From Harryflintia acetispora (lineage in GTDB: Bacteria; Bacillota; Clostridia; Oscillospirales; Ruminococcaceae), in NCBI GenBank assembly GCA_004340125.1, contig SLUK01000009.1, positions 68,381 to 130,769 of the forward strand: 62,389 bases of DNA, given 5' to 3'. This document shows positions 1-7,069 of the stretch, piece by piece. Position numbers and translations under genes: made by a program. The notes beneath the pieces were generated by a model that saw only the letters and a program-made list of their open reading frames with translations, searched no databases and was not told the DNA's origin. Positions within the stretch are counted from its first letter, which is position 1. The number at the start of each line of letters is the position of its first letter.

Positions 1-19
1 AAGAGATAATCATTCAAAG

Positions 20-48
20 GAACCACTCGCCAGAGTGGTTCTTTTTTT
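20..48 (+). terminator. Rho-independent terminator
   Basis: A 9-bp stem (20-28 with 33-41, loop GCCA) is followed by seven T. It would end a rightward transcript that begins left of the window. Confidence 0.75.
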
Positions 49-158
49 GCGACGGGTTGCTTTTTGCCATCCCCGAGCGTAAGCGAGCGGGGGCACCGAT
101 GTTTGCGAAGCAAATGTCGGCCCGTCGCGCGCCCCAGTTCTCCAAGAGATAGTATTAC

Positions 159-191
159 AAAAAGCACCGCTCGCCAGAGCGGTGCTTTTTT
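159..191. terminator. Bidirectional terminator after the MutS-like gene
   Basis: A perfect 9-bp GC-rich stem (164-172 with 177-185, loop GCCA) is flanked by A on the left and T on the right, so it can act on both strands. It ends the leftward MutS-like transcript. Confidence 0.8.
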
Positions 192-226
192 CTTTCCCCG
201 GGATGTATACATTGGGCGGCAAAAGA

Positions 227-1909
227 CTATGCGCGCCCGGTGAGCTGCTCGAAGGTGACGCCGTACTTCCGGGCGATGTCCTGCGCATAGCTGCGCCCCT
301 CGGGAGGCGCCACATGTACCTTGTAGGAGCGGCTGCCGCTCTGGTCCCCCATCATCAGACTGGCCGCCTGGCTGTCGCTCTCCACCGTGCCGTTAAGCTC
401 GTCGACCTGCTGGGCCAGCTTGTGCATATGGGTGTTGTAGATGGTGCGGGCCCCCAGGAGCTTTAAGGATTTCACCACGTCGTAGGCGATGTAGAACCCC
501 TCCTCGAAGGAGGTGGAGGAGAAGGACTCGTTGAGCAGGATGAGGCTGTGCGCGCCCGCCTGCGTATACAGCTCCCGGAAGCGCTTGGCCTCCTCGCCCA
601 GGCGCCCGAGGTCCATCGTCTTGTTCTCGTCCGCCGGGAAGTGGGTGAAGATGTTGTCGGCGGGGGAGAAGCGAAAGCTCTGCGCCGGAACGAAGATCCC
701 GTTTTGCGCCAGCAGGAAGGCGATCCCCACCGCCTGGGTGAGGGTGGTCTTCCCGCCCCGGTTGGCCCCGGTCAGGATATACAGCCGGTGCTGCGCGCAA
801 AAGTCGAGATCGTTCGGCACGATCGAGGCGGGGCCCTCCCCCTCGCTGGCCCCCTTGATGAGCTTGAGGTTATAGAGCCCCTCGGCCTGCATGTCCCGCG
901 CGCCCTCGCCGCTGACCTGCGGGCGGCAGAAGGCGAAGCCCTGCGAGCGGCATTTCCGGATGTACGCGGCAAAGCGCACGTAGAACATGAACTGGGGGAT
1001 CAGCGAGGTGATGACATAGCTGCTGATCTCCACATGCTCGGAGAGCATGCGCTTGAGCTTTTTGGTGGTCCCCGCGAGCATGTGGCTGACGACCCGGTCC
1101 AGCACGTTCATCAAATCCCCCGATTCGGGGTCCTCGGGCAGGGTGGGGATCAGGGGCTTCAAAACCTTCTTGCGGTTTAATTTGTTCTCGTCCTTCACCG
1201 CGCGGATGGCGGCCCCCGGCTTCACCTCCAGCGAATCCTGGATGTCGTCCTCCCGGCCCAGGAAGTCGCAGAAGTTGGAGATGATCCCCGTTTTTTGAAA
1301 GCTGCGGCTGTTGACCGAGATGATCCCTACCCCGTTGGGCTCGTACCGCTCGTTGAGGTTGACCCCCAGCGTGACGCTGCGGATCCGCTCGGTATCCTGC
1401 TTGAGCGCGGCGATGTCCTTCTTGAGATGCGCAAAGCCGCTGTCCTCGTAGATCTCCCGCACATAGTCCCGCAGCAGGCAGAGTCCCTCGGAGCGCAGCT
1501 CCTCCCCGCAAAGGCAGTCATAGAGCTCCTCGATGCAGACGATATAGTCCCCGATCTCGTTGAGCCGGTGGATCAGCTCCCACAGGCTGGAGGCCTCCTC
1601 GTTTTCCTTGAGGAAGCTGCCGTAGCTGCGCAGAAAGTCGATCTTGTCCAGGAGCTCCTGCACCCGCTCGCAGAGCCCCGGGAAGCGGTAGACGTCCTCG
1701 AAGATGGCGCAGCGGTATTCGACCGCGCGCGGGTCGGGCGTCAGGTTGCCGGTCAGTAGGCTCTTGATGAGCGCGCGCTCTGCCGGCTTGTCGCTCACCT
1801 CGGCGCAGATAAAATCCACCGAAAGGTCGCTCTGTGCCTCCGGCGGCAGCTTGTGGTGGACGCCCTCGGCCCCGGGCGGGTCGATCAGGCTCAGTTTCTT
1901 CATCGGCAT
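227..1909 (-). CDS. MutS-family DNA-binding ATPase (short form)
   Basis: The 560-residue product has the C-terminal ATPase domain of the MutS family: a Walker A loop (GANRGGKTT, near residue 380), a Walker B-like strand (LILLNES) and the His-containing switch (YNTHMH). The preceding 350 residues are helical and resemble the lever/clamp region. It is shorter than true MutS (about 850 residues) and has no evident mismatch-recognition domain, so a role in recombination or another DNA transaction is as likely as mismatch repair. The usual Walker B aspartate is asparagine. The start at 1909 was chosen because GGGAGG lies about 10 bases upstream; an ATG six bases further in is also possible. It stands alone and ends at a bidirectional terminator. 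Confidence 0.8.
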   Translation of the reverse strand: MPMKKLSLIDPPGAEGVHHKLPPEAQSDLSVDFICAEVSDKPAERALIKSLLTGNLTPDPRAVEYRCAIFEDVYRFPGLCERVQELLDKIDFLRSYGSFLKENEEASSLWELIHRLNEIGDYIVCIEELYDCLCGEELRSEGLCLLRDYVREIYEDSGFAHLKKDIAALKQDTERIRSVTLGVNLNERYEPNGVGIISVNSRSFQKTGIISNFCDFLGREDDIQDSLEVKPGAAIRAVKDENKLNRKKVLKPLIPTLPEDPESGDLMNVLDRVVSHMLAGTTKKLKRMLSEHVEISSYVITSLIPQFMFYVRFAAYIRKCRSQGFAFCRPQVSGEGARDMQAEGLYNLKLIKGASEGEGPASIVPNDLDFCAQHRLYILTGANRGGKTTLTQAVGIAFLLAQNGIFVPAQSFRFSPADNIFTHFPADENKTMDLGRLGEEAKRFRELYTQAGAHSLILLNESFSSTSFEEGFYIAYDVVKSLKLLGARTIYNTHMHKLAQQVDELNGTVESDSQAASLMMGDQSGSRSYKVHVAPPEGRSYAQDIARKYGVTFEQLTGRA

Positions 1910-2117
1910 GGATACCCTACCTCCCATTTTCGATGTTGGCCGCGCGGCAGCGGCGGCTTGCTGTCACCATTATACCACCGCACGCGCGCCCTGTCATCTG
2001 CCGGGAGCGGCCCGGCGGAAAGGCGAAAAATTTTTATCCCGCTGGAAAAAGTGATAGGCGCAGAGGAGAATATGTGCTATATTGATATAAAAAGATTAGA
2101 TACCTTTGGAGGGGCGT

Positions 2118-2201
2118 ATGCTCATCGCCATCGCCGCGCTCGGGACGGCGGGTCCCGCCAGCGATGGAACAATTCTATTAGGTAAAGGGTGGTCAACATG
2201 A
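2118..2201 (+). CDS. 27-residue leader ORF coupled to the MFS gene
   Basis: This short ORF is preceded by GGAGGGG at ideal spacing. It encodes MLIAIAALGTAGPASD and 11 more residues, and its TGA overlaps the ATG of the exporter (ATGA). The peptide is not recognised. An imperfect inverted repeat lies inside it (CCATCGC/GCGATGG enclosing GGCGGG/CCCGCC), which could fold over the exporter's ribosome binding site unless the leader is being translated. Existence of the ORF is seen; expression and a coupling role are inferred. Confidence 0.45.
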   Translation: MLIAIAALGTAGPASDGTILLGKGWST

Positions 2202-3490
2202 AGGCAATTTCCGCTCTGCTGCGCCGGAACCGGTTTCTCGACGAGCTGCTGAGCATCGAAGGTAACGCGAAGTACTGTATCCTGACCCTTCCGTTCCAGA
2301 TGATCGTCTATTCCCTTTACACCCCCTTCGCCTCCCTCTATATGAAGGAGCTGGGGCTTTCGGACTCGCAGATCGGCACGGTGGTCACCGTGGGGCTGAT
2401 CTCCCAGATGGCCAGCTCCTTCATCGGCGGAATGGTCACCGACAAGATCGGGCGGCGAAAAAGCAACCTGCTCTTCGACGCGGTGGCCTACGTCACCTCG
2501 GCCCTGTTGATGGCGGTGGCCCACAACTTCTGGTACTTCGTCATCGCCCAGGGGTTTTACGGGCTGTTCCAGGCCTCGAACAACGCCTGGAACGGGCTGA
2601 TCGGCGAGGACTGCGAGCCGGACAAGATTTCGCTGGTCTTCAGCGGACTTCAGGTCATCCAGCTGCTGACCACCTTCCTGGCGCCGATCGCCATCTTCTT
2701 CATCGACCGCTACGACCTGGTGCCCACCATGCGGGTCATCTACGGGATCGCCACCGTGACCATCAGCATGAAGATCCTGCTGCTCTACCACTTCGACCAT
2801 GAAACCGAGATGGGCAAACGCCGTATGGCGGAGACGCGCGACATCCCGCTTTACAAGATGTTCGCCGGCTACCGCGGGGTGCTGGGGATCATCTTTAAGA
2901 CCCCCGCGACCTTCCTGCTGCTGGCGATCGTGATCATCGCCAACGTGATCACAGTGGTCTGCAACAACTTCTTTTCCCTTTACATCTCCAATACCCTCGG
3001 CGTGTCCGACGCCGTTGTGGGCTATGTGCCGCTGGTGCGCGCGGCCATCCTGCTGCTCTTCATGTTCGGCGTGCAGCACTGGATCAACTCCCTGCCCTAT
3101 AAGCCGGTGATGATCATCGGGCTGCTCATCTACATCGTGGGCTTCGTCAGCCTGATCCTGGCGCGCGAGAGCCTCATTGGCCTTTACATCTATATCCCGC
3201 TCGAGGCGGTGGCCTACGCCTTCGTCATGCCGCGCAAGGATGCGCTGCTCACCCTCTTTGTGGATAAGCACGACCGCTCGAAGGTGTTCGGCATGCTCTA
3301 TGTCATCGTGTTGGGCGTTTCGGCGCCCTTCGGGTCGATCATCGGGGCGCTCAGCGACTCCAACCAGGTTTACCCGCTGATCCTGGTCATCCTGCTGTGC
3401 GTGCTGGGCTGCCTGCTGGTGCTCTTCGGGCGCAGCGACCTGCGCCAGGGAGAGACGGAGGAGGCCCCGGCTGCCGCCGGGGAGCTGTAA
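2198..3490 (+). CDS. Major facilitator superfamily transporter
   Basis: The 430-residue product has about twelve hydrophobic segments and the MFS signature after helix 2 (GGMVTDKIGRRK), so it is a proton-coupled transporter in the cytoplasmic membrane, probably a drug or metabolite exporter; the substrate cannot be read. The ATG at 2198 was chosen because AAAGGG lies 8 bases upstream; an in-frame GTG at 2189 is less likely. Its start overlaps the stop of a 27-codon leader ORF. The CGGC-protein gene follows 21 bases downstream and is probably cotranscribed. Confidence 0.85.
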   Translation: MKAISALLRRNRFLDELLSIEGNAKYCILTLPFQMIVYSLYTPFASLYMKELGLSDSQIGTVVTVGLISQMASSFIGGMVTDKIGRRKSNLLFDAVAYVTSALLMAVAHNFWYFVIAQGFYGLFQASNNAWNGLIGEDCEPDKISLVFSGLQVIQLLTTFLAPIAIFFIDRYDLVPTMRVIYGIATVTISMKILLLYHFDHETEMGKRRMAETRDIPLYKMFAGYRGVLGIIFKTPATFLLLAIVIIANVITVVCNNFFSLYISNTLGVSDAVVGYVPLVRAAILLLFMFGVQHWINSLPYKPVMIIGLLIYIVGFVSLILARESLIGLYIYIPLEAVAYAFVMPRKDALLTLFVDKHDRSKVFGMLYVIVLGVSAPFGSIIGALSDSNQVYPLILVILLCVLGCLLVLFGRSDLRQGETEEAPAAAGEL

Positions 3491-3511
3491 CGAAAAAAGG
3501 AGGGTAGGACC

Positions 3512-3844
3512 ATGAAACTGGGAATTATTCGGTGCCTGCAAACAGAGGACTACTGCCCGGGTACAACGGACTTTCGCGCAATCAAAGAAAAGACCGGGGC
3601 CTTTCAAGGCGTATCGGAGGAGATAGAAATCATCGGGTTCATCGGCTGCGGCGGCTGCCCGGGGAAGAAAGCCGTGCTGCGGGCGCGGGAGCTTGTCAAA
3701 AGGGGAGCCGATACGGTCGCTTTTGCGAGCTGCGTCCAGAAGGGGACCCCGATCGGCTACCCCTGCCCGTTCGCCAAAAAGATGAAGGAATTGATCGCAA
3801 AAGATTTGGGGGAAGGCATTAGGCTTTTGGACTATACGCATTGA
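3512..3844 (+). CDS. CGGC domain-containing protein
   Basis: This 110-residue cytosolic protein has the defining Cys-Gly-Gly-Cys motif (IGCGGCPG, near residue 47) plus further cysteines at about residues 8, 15, 71 and 83, consistent with a metal- or redox-binding CGGC domain. The length matches the family, whose biochemical role is unknown. It has an AGGAGGG ribosome binding site. It follows the MFS gene closely, and a long GC-rich hairpin follows its stop. Confidence 0.8.
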   Translation: MKLGIIRCLQTEDYCPGTTDFRAIKEKTGAFQGVSEEIEIIGFIGCGGCPGKKAVLRARELVKRGADTVAFASCVQKGTPIGYPCPFAKKMKELIAKDLGEGIRLLDYTH

Positions 3845-3887
3845 CGGGTTCGTTTTTTGTGTAGAAAATTGCATATATATAGGTAAG

Positions 3888-3932
3888 GGCCCGGCCCCTG
3901 CCGCCCATTGGGTGGCAGGGGCCGGGCCGCTT
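3888..3932 (+). terminator. 19-bp GC-rich hairpin
   Basis: A 19-bp stem with a 3-base loop (3888-3906 with 3910-3928, one G-T pair) lies just after the CGGC gene. The following T run is short, so it may terminate weakly or protect the mRNA 3' end. Confidence 0.65.
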
Positions 3933-4237
3933 TGTACGTAAAGGGCGGATACTGTACAAGCCGCGCTCGTCCGCGAAGAACTGGAAATCGACTGGGACTG
4001 GAAAAAATCGAGGCGGTTCAGGCTGACTTAAATGGCTTTGTGATCAGCTTTTGGCGAAATCATAAGGTGCGGGTCGAAAAGGAAGAAAATGTTAAAATAT
4101 TCCAAATTGTGAAATTCGTGAAAACTTCATGATTTTTTTTGCCACATACAGAAAGCCTTTGGTGATCTCTCTGGAATTTGGGCCGGTTTTGGACAAAGTG
4201 TCCCTCAAAATGCCGTTTTCGGACAAGTACCGGAAGT
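3933..4237. other. Intergenic region without a supported gene
   Basis: A 74-codon open frame crosses the left part, but it has no ribosome binding site and no familiar residues, so it is not called. The right part is AT-rich and includes a small hairpin (GGAC/GTCC, 4191-4203). I see no other signal before the promoter at 4238. Confidence 0.4.
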
Positions 4238-4266
4238 TTGACAAAAATTTGCGGGTTGAATATAAT
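4238..4266 (+). promoter_or_regulatory. Sigma-A promoter for the 3D-domain gene
   Basis: A perfect TTGACA at 4238-4243 and perfect TATAAT at 4261-4266 are separated by 17 bases. Transcription would begin near 4273, giving a leader of about 148 nt. Confidence 0.85.
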
Positions 4267-4272
4267 GGCAAC

Positions 4273-4420
4273 TGCCTTGGTAAAAATAGTTAGTGTGGCG
4301 GGCTCCCAAATCCAAAAGCGGGAGAACCTGCCGGACAGATTATTCACAACAAGAGCGAAAGCAAGCGCGGTGAAAGCCCGCGCGCGCCCAACGAGGCTGC
4401 TTTCAAAAAAGGAGCGGTTT
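4273..4420 (+). ncRNA. Structured 5' leader, possibly a c-di-AMP riboswitch
   Basis: The leader folds into nested helices: a closing pair GCCTTG (about 4275) with CGAGGC (about 4389), and GGCGGG/CCTGCC enclosing CTCCC/GGGAG around AAATCCAAAAGC. c-di-AMP (ydaO/yuaA) riboswitches commonly precede genes for cell-wall proteins of this kind and contain a similar purine-rich GGGAGAACC element. The usual GGGGTGAATC segment is not obvious, so this is a structural and contextual suggestion. Confidence 0.35.
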
Positions 4421-5464
4421 ATGGTTAGCATATTACGAAAAGCACTGAGCGCCTGCAAGGCCCTGCGCTCCCGTGCTTTTGCAGTAGGTGCGCTGGCGGT
4501 AGTAATGGCATTTACAATCTATGAAATATCTGATTTGACGCACGCGGTGTACATCCGCGACGGCGAGAGCGTCACGCTCGCCTACACCATGAGCGACGAC
4601 GTTGAGGACCTTCTGCAAAAGGAAGGGATCGAAGTCTCGGGGAGCGACGTCGTCGAGTTTTCCGGTTTCACCTCGAGCACGGCCGAGGTCGAGATCAAGC
4701 GGGCCTTCCCGGTCAAGCTGACGGCCGACGGGGAGACCAGGACCCTGCAGGTGGCCGACAAGACGGTGGCCGACCTGCTGCAGAGCGAGGGGATCACCCT
4801 CGACGGCAGCGACAAGGTAAACCTGCCGATGAAGCGCGCGCTGTGCGAGGACGACCATGTCGTCGTGCAGCGGGTGGACTTTACCACCCGGGTCGAGGAG
4901 CGGGAAATCCCCTTCGAGACCGTTGCGACCAAAACCTCCCTGCTGCGCCCCGGGCAGACCAAGGTGCTGACCCCTGGGCAGGACGGCAAGGAGGTCACCA
5001 CCTACTCCCAGAAGCTCTGCGACGGCCAGCTGCAAAGCGAGGAGGAGGTCTCCACCCGCGTGGTGGCCGAGCCCGTCGCGCAGGAGGTGCTTGTCGGCGC
5101 CGCGGCGGCGGTCTCGCCGCTGGACTTCGGCTATGAGATGGATGAAAGCGGCGCGCCGGTCGGCTATACCCGGCTGCTCACCGAGCAGAAGGCCACCGGC
5201 TACAGCGCGCGCCCCGGCACCAAGACGGCCAGCGGGCGGTACGCCGTGGCGGGCCACGTCGCGGTGAACACCGAGGTAATCCCCTACGGCACCAAGCTGT
5301 ACATCGCCTCGCCCGACAATTCCTTCGTCTATGGCTACGCCATCGCGGCGGACACCGGCACCGGGCTGATCGACGGCAGCATCGATCTCGACCTGTTCTA
5401 TGACAGCTACACCGAAAGCTGTCTCAACGGGGTGCGGTACGTCAACGTCTATGTGCTGGATTAG
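4421..5464 (+). CDS. Secreted G5/3D-domain cell-wall protein (YabE/Rpf-like)
   Basis: The 347-residue product has an N-terminal signal anchor (about residues 18-33), two DUF348 repeats (about 40-145), a G5-like domain (about 150-225) and a C-terminal 3D domain (about 255-347) with the conserved aspartates in AIAADTGTG and IDLDLFY. This matches YabE/resuscitation-promoting-factor-like proteins, thought to bind or cleave peptidoglycan outside the cell. The start at 4421 follows AAGGAG with good spacing; the frame is open to 4178, but that stretch overlaps the promoter and leader. A terminator follows. Confidence 0.85.
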   Translation: MVSILRKALSACKALRSRAFAVGALAVVMAFTIYEISDLTHAVYIRDGESVTLAYTMSDDVEDLLQKEGIEVSGSDVVEFSGFTSSTAEVEIKRAFPVKLTADGETRTLQVADKTVADLLQSEGITLDGSDKVNLPMKRALCEDDHVVVQRVDFTTRVEEREIPFETVATKTSLLRPGQTKVLTPGQDGKEVTTYSQKLCDGQLQSEEEVSTRVVAEPVAQEVLVGAAAAVSPLDFGYEMDESGAPVGYTRLLTEQKATGYSARPGTKTASGRYAVAGHVAVNTEVIPYGTKLYIASPDNSFVYGYAIAADTGTGLIDGSIDLDLFYDSYTESCLNGVRYVNVYVLD

Positions 5465-5483
5465 CTGGACTAGGCAGAAAACA

Positions 5484-5529
5484 AAGGCTCTCCCGGCGGG
5501 CGTCAGCCCGGGAGAGCCTTCTCTTTCTA
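5484..5529 (+). terminator. Terminator after the 3D-domain gene
   Basis: A hairpin pairs AAGGCTCTCCC (from 5484) with GGGAGAGCCTT (to 5520), followed by CTCTTTCT. Confidence 0.75.
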
Positions 5530-5619
5530 TGAGACTTCCATTTTATCCCATATTTGCATAAGGCGGAATAAAATGCCAAAACTGCAAATAGAATGGATAA
5601 CGAAAGGACGGGTTGTTGT

Positions 5620-5904
5620 TTGAGATTCGTTTCTTTAAACGCCAAGGGCGAGGGGACGCCAAAGGACGCGGCAGGCAGGCTCAGAGTGGTGCGCAGCCCC
5701 ATCCTGGAGGACATCGACGAGGTGCTGCGGCAGCTGCGCGAGAGCAGCGCGCGCTTCGACCTGGTCTGCGACGACGATCTGCTCGAGTCGATCATCTACG
5801 AGCAGAACGCGCTGATGGCGCGGTACCGCTACCTGATCAAGCTGGCCAAGCAGGACGGGCTCACGGTGCCACGGGAGCGGCTGCCCGACTGCGTGACCCT
5901 TTGA
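5620..5904 (+). CDS. YaaL-like DUF2508 family protein
   Basis: The 94-residue soluble, helical protein is called mainly by position. In many clostridia and bacilli a small DUF2508/YaaL gene directly precedes bofA, as here. The central part (ILEDIDEVLRQLR) and the tyrosine-rich end (ALMARYRYLIKLAKQ) fit that family. The TTG at 5620 is chosen because AAAGGACGG lies just upstream; an in-frame ATG at 5593 has no ribosome binding site. The function of the family is unknown. Confidence 0.65.
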   Translation: MRFVSLNAKGEGTPKDAAGRLRVVRSPILEDIDEVLRQLRESSARFDLVCDDDLLESIIYEQNALMARYRYLIKLAKQDGLTVPRERLPDCVTL

Positions 5905-5935
5905 AAGACGAAAAATGACAACGGGGAGGCAAAAC

Positions 5936-6196
5936 ATGCTGGACACCATTTATCTTGGGGGATTCTTACTGGTCTCGGCAATCGTTATGCTCACCGCGCT
6001 GATCCGCCAGCGGATCCTGGTGCGGGGGCTGCTGCTCAGCGCGGTCAGCGGGTTGGGCTCGCTGGGGGTGGTGAGCCTCCTGTCGGGCACCTTTTCGCTG
6101 GGGGTGACCTTCAACCTCTTTTCGGCAATCACGTCGGTGCTCTATGGGGTGCCGGGGGTGATCGGGATCCTGGTGCTGCATATGATCACAGGGTAA
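5936..6196 (+). CDS. bofA: BofA-family pro-sigma-K processing inhibitor
   Basis: The 86-residue membrane protein has two or three hydrophobic segments and the glycine-rich C-terminal part typical of BofA (YGVPGVIGILVLHM). In Bacillus, BofA sits in the outer forespore membrane and holds the SpoIVFB protease inactive until a forespore signal arrives. The start at 5936 is set by GGGGAGG six bases upstream; an ATG at 5915 precedes that site. It lies 31 bases after the YaaL-like gene, probably in one operon, and a terminator follows directly. Confidence 0.85.
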   Translation: MLDTIYLGGFLLVSAIVMLTALIRQRILVRGLLLSAVSGLGSLGVVSLLSGTFSLGVTFNLFSAITSVLYGVPGVIGILVLHMITG

Positions 6197-6223
6197 ACGG
6201 GGCCGCGGCAGGGCCCCGTTTTC
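6197..6223 (+). terminator. Terminator after bofA
   Basis: An 8-bp stem ACGGGGCC/GGCCCCGT immediately follows the bofA stop and ends in TTTTC. Confidence 0.75.
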
Positions 6224-6282
6224 GCTCTCTTGACGCTGGGACAAAGCGAAAAAAGATTGGAAAATTTTTTGTAAAAAAGACG

Positions 6283-6311
6283 TTGACTTAAAGCGCTTTT
6301 TCGGGTATAAT
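6283..6311 (+). promoter_or_regulatory. Promoter of the tRNA-Met/tRNA-Glu unit
   Basis: TTGACT at 6283 and perfect TATAAT at 6306 with a 17-base spacer lie about 30 bases before the first tRNA. Confidence 0.85.
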
Positions 6312-6342
6312 AATACTCGTTCTGAAAAACGGACAAACATAT

Positions 6343-6419
6343 GGCGGTATAGCTCAGTTGGCTAGAGCATTCGGTTCATACCCGAAGTGTCGGTGGTTCA
6401 AGTCCACTTACCGCTACCA
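6343..6419 (+). tRNA. tRNA-Met (CAT), elongator type
   Basis: A complete 77-nt cloverleaf has an encoded CCA and anticodon loop TTCATAC on a TTCGG/CCGAA stem. The acceptor stem GGCGGTA/TACCGCT is paired at its first position (G-T), unlike initiator tRNA, so an elongator tRNA-Met is favoured. Lysidine-type tRNA-Ile2 cannot be fully excluded by eye. Confidence 0.9.
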
Positions 6420-6482
6420 TGCGAATAAAACCGTGTCAAACGGTTTTTTTCATATATGCCTGCCGACATGGCGGGACAGCCT

Positions 6483-6557
6483 GGCCCGTTGGTCAAGAGG
6501 TTAAGACACCGCCCTTTCACGGCGGTATCGCGGGTTCGATTCCCGCACGGGTCACCA
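6483..6557 (+). tRNA. tRNA-Glu (TTC)
   Basis: A 75-nt cloverleaf has encoded CCA, anticodon stem CCGCC/GGCGG and loop CTTTCAC (anticodon TTC). It is cotranscribed with tRNA-Met 63 bases upstream. Confidence 0.93.
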
Positions 6558-6562
6558 AAAAT

Positions 6563-6595
6563 AAAAAGCCATCCTCGGATGGCTTTTTTATTTTT
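6563..6595 (+). terminator. Terminator of the tRNA unit
   Basis: A stem AAAGCCATCC/GGATGGCTTT with a 2-base loop is followed by a long T run. Confidence 0.85.
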
Positions 6596-6596
6596 G

Positions 6597-6685
6597 CCCG
6601 TACGGGAATCGAACAGGCAGCAAGGCGCGTTTGGGCTGCCTGTGGCAGCCAGGTTCTGCCGCGGGTAGATTCCCACACGGATTCG
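6597..6685. repeat. tRNA-Glu 3'-end inverted and degenerate direct copy
   Basis: Positions 6597-6614 are a reverse-complement copy (17 of 18 bases) of the T-arm and acceptor strand of tRNA-Glu. A small palindrome (AGGCAGC/GCTGCCT) follows, then CCGCGGGTAGA leading into a degenerate forward copy of the same tRNA tail (about 6666-6680). The same layout recurs beside tRNA-Asp and tRNA-Cys. Confidence 0.6.
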
Positions 6686-6924
6686 GGAGAAGGGAGCCGC
6701 CGGGCGGCGCTCCCCTTGGGCTGCGCGGGAGGCCGGGAGGGCGGGGCGCTGGAAGGGCTATGACGGACACCCCCAAGATATGGTGGTTGGGATAAATTTT
6801 TTTGCGGTTGACCGCTATCGGTGGAAGCTGCCCCGCGGCGTGATACCATGCCGTTTTGGGACGAATCCCGTCCGGGAGCAGACATAAAATGGGAGGGGCT
6901 TTATACCAGCCGTATAGCCGCTAT
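6686..6924. other. Intergenic spacer upstream of nrdD
   Basis: This GC-rich stretch has only short, unsupported open frames. I see no gene, terminator or convincing promoter in it. Confidence 0.4.
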
Positions 6925-6940
6925 CCACAATATATTGTGG
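6925..6940. promoter_or_regulatory. NrdR-box operator
   Basis: CCACAATATATTGTGG is a perfect 16-bp palindrome that fits the NrdR consensus (ACACWATATATWGTGT core). NrdR boxes usually occur in pairs about three helical turns apart; a degenerate partner lies at 6957-6972, 32 bp away and half matching. They precede the nrdD promoter, so repression by NrdR when dNTP/ATP is high is expected. Confidence 0.8.
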
Positions 6941-6979
6941 TTATATAAAAATTTAATATCAAAATGTATGGTTTGTCCG

Positions 6980-7008
6980 TTGACAAAGTAGGTGCCGGGA
7001 GGTAGAAT
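6980..7008 (+). promoter_or_regulatory. nrdD promoter
   Basis: A perfect TTGACA at 6980 and TAGAAT at 7003 are 17 bases apart, giving a leader of about 55 nt before the nrdD ATG. Confidence 0.85.
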
Positions 7009-7069
7009 ATCATTTGGAGAATTTTAGACGGGGAAACCGGCTTTACTAAGACAAAGGGGAATTGCGGCA

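Larger units (their letters stand above)
1..191. repeat. Tandem duplicated terminator module
   Basis: Two diverged copies of one module lie at 1-48 and 144-191. Each starts with AAGAGATA and ends in a GC-rich hairpin whose loop is GCCA, followed by a T tract. The 95 bases between them hold GC-rich short palindromes (for example GAGCG/CGCTC near 74-90) and no gene. The arrangement resembles the copied tRNA tails seen elsewhere in this window, so a tRNA gene may lie just left of position 1. That is inference. Confidence 0.5.

Noticed and set aside
3908..4132. 74-codon open frame after the CGGC gene
   Set aside because: It starts inside the hairpin, lacks a ribosome binding site and shows no family-like sequence.
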